In this document: positions 44,665 through 51,900 of the stretch, piece by piece
Layout: each line of letters starts with the position of its first letter
Numbering within the stretch: the first letter of the stretch is position 1
Assembly: GCF_022414535.1 (NCBI RefSeq)
Contig: NZ_JADWYM010000007.1
Location: 62,001 to 126,000 of the forward strand
Reading direction: 5' to 3'
Origin: Streptomyces sp. MUM 2J
Lineage (GTDB): Bacteria > Actinomycetota > Actinomycetes > Streptomycetales > Streptomycetaceae
Length of the DNA: 64,000 bases
Translations under genes and position numbers: made by a program
Notes under the pieces: model-generated
Seen by the model: only the letters and a program-made list of their open reading frames with translations
Told to the model about the DNA's origin: nothing
The model's database searches: none

Positions 44665-45525
44665 TCAGACCAGGGATGACAGGCCGAGACGGGCAGCGCT
44701 GGAAGCAGCCAGCTTCTTCGCCCCTTCGGCGCGACGCCTGCCGTACCGCGCCATGGTGTGGCCCGGCGAGTGGTGCCGGGCGTTGGCCGAGACCTCTACC
44801 GGGTTCTCGTGGTTGTCGAGATCGTTCGTGATCTTCGATGCCCGCCAGTCGTGCAGCCGGAAGTTGTCCGGCAGGTGCAGGCGGTTGCGTGCCGTCCGCC
44901 AGCGGGCCGACACCTTCTCGGGGTCCTGTGGTCCGCCTGCCTCGCCCCGGTACAGCTTGAAGCCGTCGCGGGCGAACACAAGGTCATGGTCCACCCAGAG
45001 ATCCCCGAGGCGTTCCCGCTCCGCGTCCTGGCGTTCCTTCTGCCACTTCAGGACGTTCATCAGGGCTTGGTCCACGTAGATGATCGCGTTGTCGTCTCCG
45101 TCCTTGGTGAGCTTCCGCAGCCGGTAGCTGTTGCCTTCCTCGACCACGACCCAGCCCAGTTCGATGGCGCACTCATCCCAGTGGATGAGCGACCACTTCC
45201 ACCCCAGCACTTCGCTGCGGCGGCATGAGGTGGCCGCGTACGAGGTCCACAGCGGGGCGTCCCGAAGGCAGTGGTGGGTCAGCCCGCCGTCACAGGCCCG
45301 GTTGCCGCACGGTTTCCATATCTCCCGGAGGAAGTGCGCCGTCTCGTGATCGTTCAGCGTGGGGAAGTCCGGCGTAGCGGCCTTGATCTGCCGCTCCGTG
45401 GGCGGGTTGGCAGTGTGGGCCGGGTTGACCGTGAGGAGCTTCCTCGGTCCGGTTACCGAGTCCAGCGCCGCTGAGATGATGTTGTGGATGTGGCGGACGC
45501 TCTTGGGGCCGAGCGGCTGCCCTTG
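44665..45525 (-). pseudogene. int: Tyrosine integrase, 5'-truncated
   Basis: About 287 residues remain, covering the end of the core-binding domain (PLGPKSVRHIHNIISAAL) and the whole catalytic domain: arginine I in TSCRRSEVLGWKW, the HxxR in RLHDWRASKI, the next His in ARHHSPGHTMARY and the tyrosine in the same block. The DNA-binding N-terminus is missing: upstream of about 45525 the frame runs into an unrelated IS3-type sequence. The stop is 89 bases from the tRNA. Catalytic residues are intact, so expression from a chance start is conceivable, but arm recognition should be lost. Confidence 0.82.
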
Positions 45526-45653
45526 TCTCCGGCGGGGGCGGCGTCGTACTCGGCGACGATGCGCAACTTGTACTCGGCCGAGAAGCGGCGACGCTTCGGC
45601 CGCGGAGCGGGATCCTGCTCGGAAGAATTGGCCGCCGAGGCCGAGAACGACAA
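45520..45653 (-). mobile_element. IS3-family OrfA remnant
   Basis: A frame opening at 45653 encodes RPKRRRFSAEYKLRIVAEYDAAPAGDKG, the N-terminal helix-turn-helix start of IS3-family transposase OrfA proteins. Homology stops exactly after DKG, where LLRREGLYSSH is normally found, and the next bases are integrase. Only about 130 bases of IS remain and no inverted repeats were recognised. It marks the deletion or insertion that removed the integrase N-terminus. Confidence 0.7.
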
Positions 45654-45705
45654 GCTTCGGCGTCAGGTGGAGCGGCTGCGGTGGGTACAGGGTGATCCGG
45701 TACCC

Positions 45706-46320
45706 GTGGTGTCCGAAGCCGTGCCGGGCGCAGCGATCCGACTGGGCTATGCCAGGTGCAGCACGGTCGGGCAGGAACTCCAGAGCCAGTTGGACATGCT
45801 TGCCCGTGCCGACTGCACGCGGGTGTTCTCGGAGAAGATCAGCACCCGTGCGAAGGAGCGGCCGGAACTGGAGAAGGCGTTGGCTCTGGCGCGGGAGATC
45901 AAGACAGCCGCACCGAACCAGCCCGTCATCCTGACGGTGGTGGAGATGAAGCGTCTTGCCCGCAACGCGGCGGAACTCATGACGTTGTCCTCCACCCTGC
46001 AAGCGGACGGCATCCAACTGGAACTGCTCTCCGGTCCCTTGCAGGGCGTGTACGACCCGAACGGGGCGGGAGCCATCGTGTTCGCCGTCCTGGCCGTGGC
46101 CGCCGAGGTGGAGCGGGAAGGCATCCGGGAGAAGACGTTGGAGGGGCTGGACACTGCGGCCCGCAAGGGCAACCACGGTGGACGCCCCTCCGTCGTGGAC
46201 GACGACAAGTTAGCCATAGCCCGTGCCCGGCACGCCAAGGGAGAGAGCGTCACCGCCATCGCCAAGGCCCTGGGGATCTCCCGGGCCACCTTGTACCGGC
46301 ACATCGGAGAGAGCGCCTGA
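45706..46320 (+). CDS. Serine recombinase (resolvase/invertase type)
   Basis: A protein of about 204 residues with the resolvase catalytic domain: IRLGYARCSTVGQELQSQLDML with the nucleophilic Ser of Y-x-R-x-S, TVVEMKRLARNAAELM, LLSGPLQGVYDPNGAGAI and VAAEVEREGIREKTLEGL, then the C-terminal HTH GESVTAIAKALGISRATLYRHIG. The open frame extends to 45484, but that part overlaps the IS3 remnant in antisense, so I start at GTG 45706 (45709 and 45721 also possible). A rare TTA leucine codon at 46210 could make it bldA-dependent. It is the only rightward gene of the element and may have come with a transposon. Confidence 0.85.
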   Translation: MVSEAVPGAAIRLGYARCSTVGQELQSQLDMLARADCTRVFSEKISTRAKERPELEKALALAREIKTAAPNQPVILTVVEMKRLARNAAELMTLSSTLQADGIQLELLSGPLQGVYDPNGAGAIVFAVLAVAAEVEREGIREKTLEGLDTAARKGNHGGRPSVVDDDKLAIARARHAKGESVTAIAKALGISRATLYRHIGESA

Positions 46321-46341
46321 GACGGGCGTACAGGGACGCAG

Positions 46342-47196
46342 TCAGGCGCTCACCTCCGAGCGCCCCGGGACGGGCGGGCGCACTCCGGTGAGCGCCTCCG
46401 CGCGGGCGACGAGGTGGGGTGCAAGGTCGGGGTACCAGCCACGGGCTACGGCTTGCAGCATCTCGGCCAGGGCCGCGAGTTCCCCGATTCGGCCGGCAGG
46501 GGTGTCGAGGATCGGCGCGAACTCCAGCCGGATGCGGTCCGCCACCTCGGGCACCAGCAGGCTGTTCGCGTGGAGGAGTCCGGCGTCATAGCCGAAGGGC
46601 ACCAGGCCCCAGCGCTCCCAGTCCAGCAGGCACAGGGGCGCAGCCGTGAGGTTTCCCCAGTGCAGGTCACCATGACCGGTCACCCGCTCCACCTTGGCGG
46701 GGGCCGGGACGCCGAGGAACTGGGGGAAGGCCCGTTCGATCCAGCCGTCCCGGACGGTGACCTTCACCCCCTCCGCTTCAGCGAGCAAGGCAAGGGCTCG
46801 GCGAAGGTCCGCCAACCACTCGTCAGGCAAGCCGGGGTCGTGGTCGATGTCGGCTCGGTCCGGGGACACGATGGGTTGCGTGACGTAGTCGAGGACTTCG
46901 GCCTCGAAAGCCCACTCGCCGTCAGTCCAGTCGTGCACCTCGTACAGGCGCGGGCGCGGGACAGCGTTGGGCACGAGCAGGGAGGCTCCCACGATGCCTT
47001 CCCCCTGCTTCCTGCCCGCGTTGCGCTTCGCCGTCCGGCTGACCCGTAGCCACCGGTCCCCCGCTTGGCGTCCGAGGGTGACGCCGAGGAAGCCCCATGC
47101 CATCGGACCCGTGCAGGTGAGGCCCAGTGCCTTGGCCGCCCGGTCGTGGGCGGCTTCCATCAGGGTCTGCATGTCCCTATTCAGCGGCGAGTTCAT
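46342..47196 (-). CDS. APH/choline-kinase-fold phosphotransferase
   Basis: A 284-residue kinase-like protein. Catalytic loop GHGDLHWGN (Brenner-type H-x-D-x-x-x-x-N) and metal-binding LLDWERWG are intact; the N-terminal lobe contains WLRVSRTAKRNAG and VVSPDRADI-like segments but the lysine region is atypical. APH-fold enzymes phosphorylate aminoglycosides, sugars, choline or, in class V lanthipeptide and thioamitide pathways, peptide Ser/Thr. Its ATG overlaps the end of the aldo/keto reductase gene by 20 bases and GGAGGG precedes it. As last gene of the peptide operon it could be a modifier or a self-resistance kinase. Confidence 0.75.
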   Translation of the reverse strand: MNSPLNRDMQTLMEAAHDRAAKALGLTCTGPMAWGFLGVTLGRQAGDRWLRVSRTAKRNAGRKQGEGIVGASLLVPNAVPRPRLYEVHDWTDGEWAFEAEVLDYVTQPIVSPDRADIDHDPGLPDEWLADLRRALALLAEAEGVKVTVRDGWIERAFPQFLGVPAPAKVERVTGHGDLHWGNLTAAPLCLLDWERWGLVPFGYDAGLLHANSLLVPEVADRIRLEFAPILDTPAGRIGELAALAEMLQAVARGWYPDLAPHLVARAEALTGVRPPVPGRSEVSA

Positions 47197-48082
47197 CAGT
47201 CACCCTCCTCAGTTCCTGGGCTGCCAGCGGGGCAGCCAGAGCCTTTGCCGCATCGTCCCAGTGGTCGCGGGTGCTCGCGGAAGTGAGGACGACGTCGAGG
47301 CCAGGACACGAGCCAGCAGCCAGTAGGGCAGCGGCTGCGGCCGACAGGCCGGGGCGGATGAGGTTCACCAGTTCAGGTGTCATGGCGTCCAGGAGTGTGC
47401 CGCCGTGCAGGGGAGCGGAGCCGAACGTGATCAGCCCCGCGTCCTTCGCCTGCATGAGCGGCCCGCCGCCGTTGAGTGCTTGCGTGATCGGCTCGTCCAT
47501 GATCAGGCTGACGGGCATCTGCAAGGCCGTGAAGTGATGGTCGGCGGAACCCGCCGCCTTCCGCGCCAGCGTGAGAAGCTCGGGCACGCTGAACGCTCCC
47601 GAGCGCAGCCCCGTCCACGTGGCGACGCCGTACCCGCCGATCCTGCCCGCATGGGCGAACTCTTCCAACGCCGTGAAGGCTTCCCGAACACGCCAGTGCA
47701 GAGCAGCACGGTCAAGGCCGTGCCCGTGGTGCTCCGGGTTGTGTACGAACACCAGGTCCACACGCCCGAGCGCGGCCAACGAGCGCTCCGTCTGCCATCG
47801 GACGAAGCCCCGTTCAAGGCTGTGCCTGCTGGCCGTCTCATACCGGGTGAGCACGCCTTCGGCCAGGGCGGTGCGGCCTTGCTCCGCCGTGAAGAACCCC
47901 GCCTTCGTAGCTACCCGCACGGTCGGGTACTCCCCGAGAACCGGGCGCAACTCCTCATGCGCCCGACCGTGGGCGTAGTTGGGTGCCGTGTCCACCCACG
48001 GGCTACCGGCAGCCAGGGCGGTGCGTGCCGCCTGACTGACGGCACGTACGCGGTATGTCCCCAGGCAGAGCGCGGCGGTCAC
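47177..48082 (-). CDS. Aldo/keto reductase of the peptide cassette
   Basis: A 301-residue aldo/keto reductase, distinct from the one at 29845. It starts ALCLGTYRVRAVSQAARTAL, and has SPWVDTAPNYAHGRAHEEL with the catalytic Asp and Tyr, VRVATKAGF with Lys, VDLVFVHNPEHH with His, GRIGGYGVATWTGL and the C-terminal VVLTSASTRDHWDDAAKAL cofactor stretch. The GTG start overlaps the JmjC gene stop (GTGA) and the end overlaps the kinase start, so the three are translated as a unit. It may reduce a carbonyl produced by the oxygenase. Substrate is inferred only from context. Confidence 0.82.
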   Translation of the reverse strand: MTAALCLGTYRVRAVSQAARTALAAGSPWVDTAPNYAHGRAHEELRPVLGEYPTVRVATKAGFFTAEQGRTALAEGVLTRYETASRHSLERGFVRWQTERSLAALGRVDLVFVHNPEHHGHGLDRAALHWRVREAFTALEEFAHAGRIGGYGVATWTGLRSGAFSVPELLTLARKAAGSADHHFTALQMPVSLIMDEPITQALNGGGPLMQAKDAGLITFGSAPLHGGTLLDAMTPELVNLIRPGLSAAAAALLAAGSCPGLDVVLTSASTRDHWDDAAKALAAPLAAQELRRVTDELAAE

Positions 48083-49266
48083 AGCGCGGTCCCCACGACT
48101 GCGACGGCATGGCCGTCGATGAGGGCGGAGACCAGTTCGGCCACGTCCTTGACCTCCAGTCCGGCGGAGTCGGCAAGCTCCCCGAGCGTGGTCGGCTGGT
48201 TGGTCAGCAGCGTGCCCAGCGCGGGCGCGGCGGACTCGGCGAAGTCCCACGCCGTACCGGCCGCCGAGAAGGTGACTGTGCCCTCTGCACGGTTCGGGGT
48301 CAGGCGACCCCTCGGAGCGGTGAGCTTGACCGTGATCTCCCTCCGTGCGGGGAGCTCGTCCACGTACGGCAGCGAGGGAATCGCGTGGCCCAGGTCGGTC
48401 GTGTCGATCGACTCCGCCCACCGCTCCACGAGGCGGGGGTCCGCCATCATGTCGGCCACCTCACGGCGTACGGCGTCGATGAAGTCCCCCTGTTCCGCCA
48501 GCGCGCCGAACCGTGGAATGTCCTTGCGGAACGCGAGGGACGCCCGAAGCTGATCGACGACCCACAGCATGAGGTCAGCGCCGGTATGCGTGACCATGCC
48601 GAACGTCAGGTGGAGAGATTCCGTCCCCTGGTCAGCGGTGACCGAGTGCCACCAGCCGCGCGGCAGGTAAAACACGTCGCCCGGGGACAGAACGAGGTCC
48701 GCCACCGGGTCGCCCTCCGGCTCCTCCGGCGACTCCACGTCCCGGAAGGTGGGCGCTTCACGGGTCACGCCCCACAGGCGCCACCGCTTCGAGCCGTGCA
48801 GTTGGACCACCACCACGTCGTGGTCGTCCCAGTGCCGGCCGAAGCCCTCCCGCTCAGTCCACGAGGCATACACGTTGGCCTGCACAGAGGTTCCGAGGAA
48901 GCGTTGCAGCCCTTCGGCAGCCGCTCCCACGGCGGGGTGGATCTTCTCCACCGCGTCGAGGACCAGCGACGCCCCGTCCCTGAGCTGGGCATGGAAGTCG
49001 GACGGCTGGATGCGGGACCACGTGACCGACCGGCGGTTCGTGGTGGGGATCGCGTAGCGGTGGATCGGGACCATCTCACCGTCGACCGACAGGCGCAGCC
49101 GGGGCGGCTCCAGCCGTTGCGTAGCGATGATCCGATTCAGGTCGTCCCAGGAGAACAGCCCCGCCGTGTCGGCGGCTCCGGGGAAGTGCGCGTAGCAGCG
49201 GTGGTACGTCCGGGCGAGGAACTTGTCCCCGCCCAGACGCCCCGCCCACGAGGCTGCATCAACCAA
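48079..49266 (-). CDS. JmjC/ribosomal-oxygenase-like 2-oxoglutarate dioxygenase
   Basis: A 395-residue protein like bacterial and human ROX proteins (RoxA/YcfD, MINA53, NO66). The cupin core has FGRHWDDHDVVVVQLHGSKRWRLW, giving the HxD iron ligands and the Lys that binds 2-oxoglutarate, and DVFYLPRGWWHSVTAD with the second iron His. The C-terminal part has ALGTLLTNQPTTLGELADSAGL ... VSALIDGHAV, a winged helix as in ROX enzymes. ROX proteins hydroxylate Arg or His of ribosomal proteins. Here the gene starts 14 bases after a 45-residue peptide gene, with AGGAG eight bases before the TTG start, so the peptide is the obvious candidate substrate. Confidence 0.82.
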   Translation of the reverse strand: MVDAASWAGRLGGDKFLARTYHRCYAHFPGAADTAGLFSWDDLNRIIATQRLEPPRLRLSVDGEMVPIHRYAIPTTNRRSVTWSRIQPSDFHAQLRDGASLVLDAVEKIHPAVGAAAEGLQRFLGTSVQANVYASWTEREGFGRHWDDHDVVVVQLHGSKRWRLWGVTREAPTFRDVESPEEPEGDPVADLVLSPGDVFYLPRGWWHSVTADQGTESLHLTFGMVTHTGADLMLWVVDQLRASLAFRKDIPRFGALAEQGDFIDAVRREVADMMADPRLVERWAESIDTTDLGHAIPSLPYVDELPARREITVKLTAPRGRLTPNRAEGTVTFSAAGTAWDFAESAAPALGTLLTNQPTTLGELADSAGLEVKDVAELVSALIDGHAVAVVGTAL

Positions 49267-49280
49267 CGTGGGCGCTCCTG

Positions 49281-49418
49281 TCAGTCGTTGCCGTCGGAAC
49301 GGCCACCGCTGACGTCCGACTCCTGCTCGGCACGAGTGCGCGCGGCCACGATCTTCCGCTTTGCGACGAGCAGGCCACCCCCTTCGGGGGCGACCGAAAC
49401 GGCGTTCTCTTCCACCAT
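49281..49418 (-). CDS. 45-residue peptide, candidate modified-peptide precursor
   Basis: A short gene with AGAGAGG eight bases before ATG. The product opens MVEENAVSVAPEGGG, then has a basic, Val/Leu/Ile-rich middle, and ends in an acidic, Ser/Gly/Asp-rich tail. It has no Cys, His, Trp, Tyr or Phe. Third positions and spacing fit a real gene, and its stop is followed immediately by the oxygenase ribosome binding site. Leader-like acidic start, Gly-Gly-Gly hinge and basic core make a RiPP-type precursor plausible, but I recognise no known class. Alternatively it is a small regulatory or ribosomal-mimic peptide. Confidence 0.65.
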   Translation of the reverse strand: MVEENAVSVAPEGGGLLVAKRKIVAARTRAEQESDVSGGRSDGND

Positions 49419-49496
49419 CGGACTTACCTCTCTCTTCTCGGGAACTCCCGCCAGGGATCAGGCGGGAAGCAGGGAGGGCGGTAACCAGTGAGGCCG

Positions 49497-49595
49497 CTAC
49501 CGCATCGCTAGGGCTCCGGCGAGGAACAGGGCCACGCTGCCGAGGATCATGGCCAGGTAGAGCGGACCCGCGTACCGGCCGAAGCGACGCAGCAC
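49497..49595 (-). CDS. 32-residue single-pass membrane peptide
   Basis: GTG 49595 opens MLRRFGRYAGPLYLAM followed by a hydrophobic helix ending ALAMR. Positive-inside charge and length fit a real small membrane protein. The codon before GTG is the TGA of a 6-codon ORF starting inside the preceding gene's stop, so translation may pass by re-initiation. It may aid export or anchor another product; function unknown. Confidence 0.55.
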   Translation of the reverse strand: MLRRFGRYAGPLYLAMILGSVALFLAGALAMR

Positions 49596-49615
49596 TCACA
49601 GGCGCAGGCCGCGCA

Positions 49616-49822
49616 TCACTCCGGCTCAAGCTCCACCGCCACGGGGCGGAGAGCGCTGGCAGACAACGAGCCGCTGCCCGTGCACCGGGAGCACCCGCAC
49701 GGCGGGTACTTGGTCGGTGAACCCAGGATCACCGCATTGCGCGGCTCCACCTGAACCTCACGCACCGGGCCATAGGTCCGGCCGCCGTCGTGCGACACCC
49801 GCAGAGTCATACGCCCGGTCAT
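49616..49822 (-). CDS. 68-residue protein with CxCxxC motif
   Basis: Starts MTGRMTLRVSHDGGRTYG, contains PTKYPPCGCSRCTGSGS, and ends VAVELEPE. The C-G-C-S-R-C cluster could hold zinc. GAGGT is before ATG 49822 and its start overlaps the preceding 33-residue ORF by four bases. Similar small proteins accompany XRE/DUF6879-type cassettes in Streptomyces elements as I remember them, but I cannot name a family. Confidence 0.65.
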   Translation of the reverse strand: MTGRMTLRVSHDGGRTYGPVREVQVEPRNAVILGSPTKYPPCGCSRCTGSGSLSASALRPVAVELEPE

Positions 49823-49920
49823 GAGCGCACCTCACCATCAGGGCCGAACGTCTGCCGGTAGTCCAGCAACCGGCCCACGCCGACGCGGTCTCGCTTCTCG
49901 TTTCGCTCGGTCGCTGTCAT
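49819..49920 (-). CDS. 33-residue ORF of unknown function
   Basis: MTATERNEKRDRVGVGRLLDY... Third-position GC is high in this frame and its TGA overlaps the ATG of the next gene (ATGA). No good ribosome binding site precedes it. A competing 43-codon frame from 49972 covers the same DNA but has poor codon bias. Charged, no membrane helix. Confidence 0.45.
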   Translation of the reverse strand: MTATERNEKRDRVGVGRLLDYRQTFGPDGEVRS

Positions 49921-49982
49921 GGGGGAAATCATTGGCCCAGAAAGCGGCGGCTGTGTAGTTCTTTCCCGTCATGGACTAAAGA

Positions 49983-50816
49983 TCATGAGCGGAAGGCGGC
50001 AGCCCACTCCGTCAACAAAGCTCGCGCTTCGGCCCCGAACAGCGCGTACCCCTCCAGTGTCGAGAACAGTTCCAAATGCATTTCAATATCGCGTGGATCT
50101 CTCAGGATCACGACACCGGTGGTGTTCTCCACAGTGGCCAGGGTGTTGTCGTAGACAGTGAAGGTGTCCATTGGAGCCATTGGCTTGTGTCCCGCGATTG
50201 GGATGACACCGAGCTTCACATTCGGCAGGTGAGTCAGTGAGGCCAGCCGGTCAATCTGCATCGCCATCGCGGCCGGGGGTAGAAGCGGCCACCTCACGGC
50301 CTGTTCGGTGAGGATGAAGGTGAACCGCTTCTTCGTGTCATAAAGAATCTCCTGCCGCTCAAGCTTCCTCGCGATCGTCTTAGTGACATCAGCCGGAGAA
50401 TGGGCGAGGCTGGCCCGGATGTACTCAGGGGTGGACAGCAGTCCCGTAATCATTGACAGCAGGAAGAAACGGAACTCGGTAGAGGAGGATTCGAGCGCAG
50501 CAAGTTCAGTCTGCTTCTTTTCCAGTCCTCTGCGGCGCAGCGAGCGCAGGTCTTGCCACTCGGTATTGGCCAGCCTCGCGAGGGCAATGACCTCCTCGAT
50601 GACCTCGGGCGGAGCAACGACAGCTCGGAGGATTCTCTCCAGGTCGAGGAGGCTCGGTTGCGCTTTCCCGTTCTCGATCCGACTGATCTTCGATTGGGAC
50701 ATGTTGCAACGCCGAGCGAGCCGGTCCCCAGTGAGGCCGGCTCGCTTGCGTAGTTCTTTCAGCAGGGCGGCCAATTCTTGCTTCGGCTGCCCCAACTGTT
50801 CAGGGTCGAACGTCAC
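49983..50816 (-). CDS. XRE-family regulator with DUF5753 domain (element-borne)
   Basis: A 277-residue regulator. The HTH is LLKELRKRAGLTGDRLARRCNMSQSKISRIENGK at about residues 17-50. A helical DUF5753-type domain follows (FFLLSMITGLLSTPEYIRASLAH, VKLGVIPIAGHKPMAPMDTFTVYDN). GTG 50816 overlaps the stop of the DUF6879 gene by four bases. Codon use is less GC-rich than in the chromosomal XRE gene at 25196, which supports horizontal origin. It likely controls the operon through the repeats upstream of 51518. Confidence 0.88.
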   Translation of the reverse strand: MTFDPEQLGQPKQELAALLKELRKRAGLTGDRLARRCNMSQSKISRIENGKAQPSLLDLERILRAVVAPPEVIEEVIALARLANTEWQDLRSLRRRGLEKKQTELAALESSSTEFRFFLLSMITGLLSTPEYIRASLAHSPADVTKTIARKLERQEILYDTKKRFTFILTEQAVRWPLLPPAAMAMQIDRLASLTHLPNVKLGVIPIAGHKPMAPMDTFTVYDNTLATVENTTGVVILRDPRDIEMHLELFSTLEGYALFGAEARALLTEWAAAFRS

Positions 50817-51325
50817 CCGCTCACGTACTCCAGGAAGGGAACCGACTCGGCAACGGCAATCCGCTTCCACTGCCGATACGGCTCAGGGTCACCCTCGTAC
50901 AGTTCTCGGTTTATCTGCGTCCCGTCCGCCCGGTAGTTCATCAGAACCACCTTGGACTCATCGAACATCCAGAAGTCCTGTTCCGGAAGTCCCGGGTTCT
51001 CTCGGTCGGTGAGGTCGAGAATGCGGATATCCTCGCCCGCCTTCACGTGGTGTCGGTAGTAATACTCGAACTCGAACCGGAGGTAGTCCGAGAGCGGGCG
51101 AGTCACGACGTGCACCCTGCCGACGCTCTTCCCTTCCAAGGTCCATTGCCGAACCTCGTCCATCCAAGCCGACGTGTAATCGTCCGGGGATCTCTCCCCG
51201 GCAAGGAAGCGCTTCAGCTTTTCCGCTTCCTGGGGCATGGTGTAGCCGGGCAGCGTTTCCAGCCGCCACGCCTCACGCTCCATGGAATCGAAGCAGTCAT
51301 TCCACGCGTCACCATCCAAGTGCAC
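50813..51325 (-). CDS. DUF6879 family protein
   Basis: A 170-residue soluble protein: GDAWNDCFDSMEREAWRLETLP, VRQWTLEGKSVGRVHVVTRPLSDYLRFEFEYYYRHHVKAGEDIRIL, DFWMFDESKVVLMNY and the end EYVSG. These match the DUF6879 pattern, a family found with XRE/DUF5753 regulators in actinobacteria and of unknown function. GGGAGG lies six bases before GTG 51325, which is 17 bases inside the preceding gene. The TGA overlaps the XRE start. Confidence 0.8.
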   Translation of the reverse strand: MHLDGDAWNDCFDSMEREAWRLETLPGYTMPQEAEKLKRFLAGERSPDDYTSAWMDEVRQWTLEGKSVGRVHVVTRPLSDYLRFEFEYYYRHHVKAGEDIRILDLTDRENPGLPEQDFWMFDESKVVLMNYRADGTQINRELYEGDPEPYRQWKRIAVAESVPFLEYVSG

Positions 51326-51518
51326 GGAACGCCTCCCTGAGAACCGCCTCCGGGATTTCCACGAGCCCTTCCCCGGTGGGCGGGGTGAAGGCGTCGGACA
51401 CGTCGCCCTGCACCACGAACGAGCCGGTGGCCGTGCGGTACACGTTCGGGCAGTCCTTCTCTCCGCACTCGCCGTTGCCGTTGCCCGTGAGCCGGGTGAG
51501 TGCCGAACGTTCGGACAT
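51309..51518 (-). CDS. 69-residue small protein, first gene of the element operon
   Basis: MSERSALTRLTGNGNGECGEKDCPNVYRT... ending FRALGW. A C-x4-C pair (CGEKDC) near residues 18-23 may bind metal or redox partners. AAGGGGG is seven bases before ATG. It overlaps the DUF6879 gene by 17 bases. Proteins of this shape sit before DUF6879/XRE pairs; no function is known to me. Confidence 0.72.
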   Translation of the reverse strand: MSERSALTRLTGNGNGECGEKDCPNVYRTATGSFVVQGDVSDAFTPPTGEGLVEIPEAVLREAFRALGW

Positions 51519-51589
51519 GCCAAACCCCCTTGCTCTGGCCCCGTTTGGGCCGCCTGGCCAACGACAGTAGAGGGGGTGACACTACGCGT

Positions 51590-51624
51590 CTATGCGTGAA
51601 CGCGACTATGCGTGTCCTCGCATA
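51590..51624. promoter_or_regulatory. Candidate operator of the element operon
   Basis: CTATGCGTG occurs at 51590-51598 and 51606-51614, 16 bases apart, and TATGCG (51607-51612), six bases, CGCATA (51619-51624) form a perfect inverted repeat. The cluster is about 75 bases before the first gene of the leftward operon, so it is the likely binding site of the element's XRE regulator. Confidence 0.6.
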
Positions 51625-51752
51625 AACAGGTCTCCGACCGCTCCAGCCCACCCCGGTACGCGGTCACGTCCGCGACCGTGCAGACTGGGCGTAGCCCCGT
51701 GGCGCCGTCCGGGAGGCCTGACGCGACCCAGGTACGGACGCCTCGGAGGAGG

Positions 51753-51781
51753 GTTGGTCACGTGACCAACGCATGACCAAC
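51753..51781. promoter_or_regulatory. Right arm-type integrase sites
   Basis: The palindrome GTTGGTCACGTGACCAAC (51753-51770) holds an inverted and a direct copy of CGTGACCAAC, and CATGACCAAC follows at 51772-51781. The same decamer is found twice at the left end (44624-44645). Confidence 0.7.
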
Positions 51782-51825
51782 AAGGGCAGGAAACCCCCTG
51801 AAACAGCAGGAAAGAACAGGAGAAG

Positions 51826-51860
51826 CGCCCGCCGAAATCAAGCCTGTCAGCGGGCGTTTT
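51826..51860 (+). terminator. Stem-loop with T4 inside the right end
   Basis: CGCCCGC (51826-51832), 17-base loop, GCGGGCG (51850-51856), TTTT. Reads rightward toward attR; it would block transcription leaving or entering the element. Confidence 0.6.
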
Positions 51861-51900
51861 CCCAGGTCAGAGTGGTTGGGGGCTGGTGCCCGAGAGGAGA

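Noticed and set aside
45484..45705. N-terminal extension of the serine recombinase
   Set aside because: It overlaps the IS3 OrfA remnant in antisense and resolvase homology begins only at about 45730.
44665..46176. A 503-residue integrase fusion
   Set aside because: The part upstream of about 45525 is antisense to the recombinase gene and IS remnant and has no integrase homology.
48079..49629. A 516-residue oxygenase starting at 49629
   Set aside because: The extension lies in another frame over the 45-codon peptide gene, lacks domain homology and its start has no ribosome binding site.
49841..49972. 43-codon ORF starting at ATG 49972
   Set aside because: Third-position GC is poor compared with the overlapping 33-codon frame, which also has a coupled stop.
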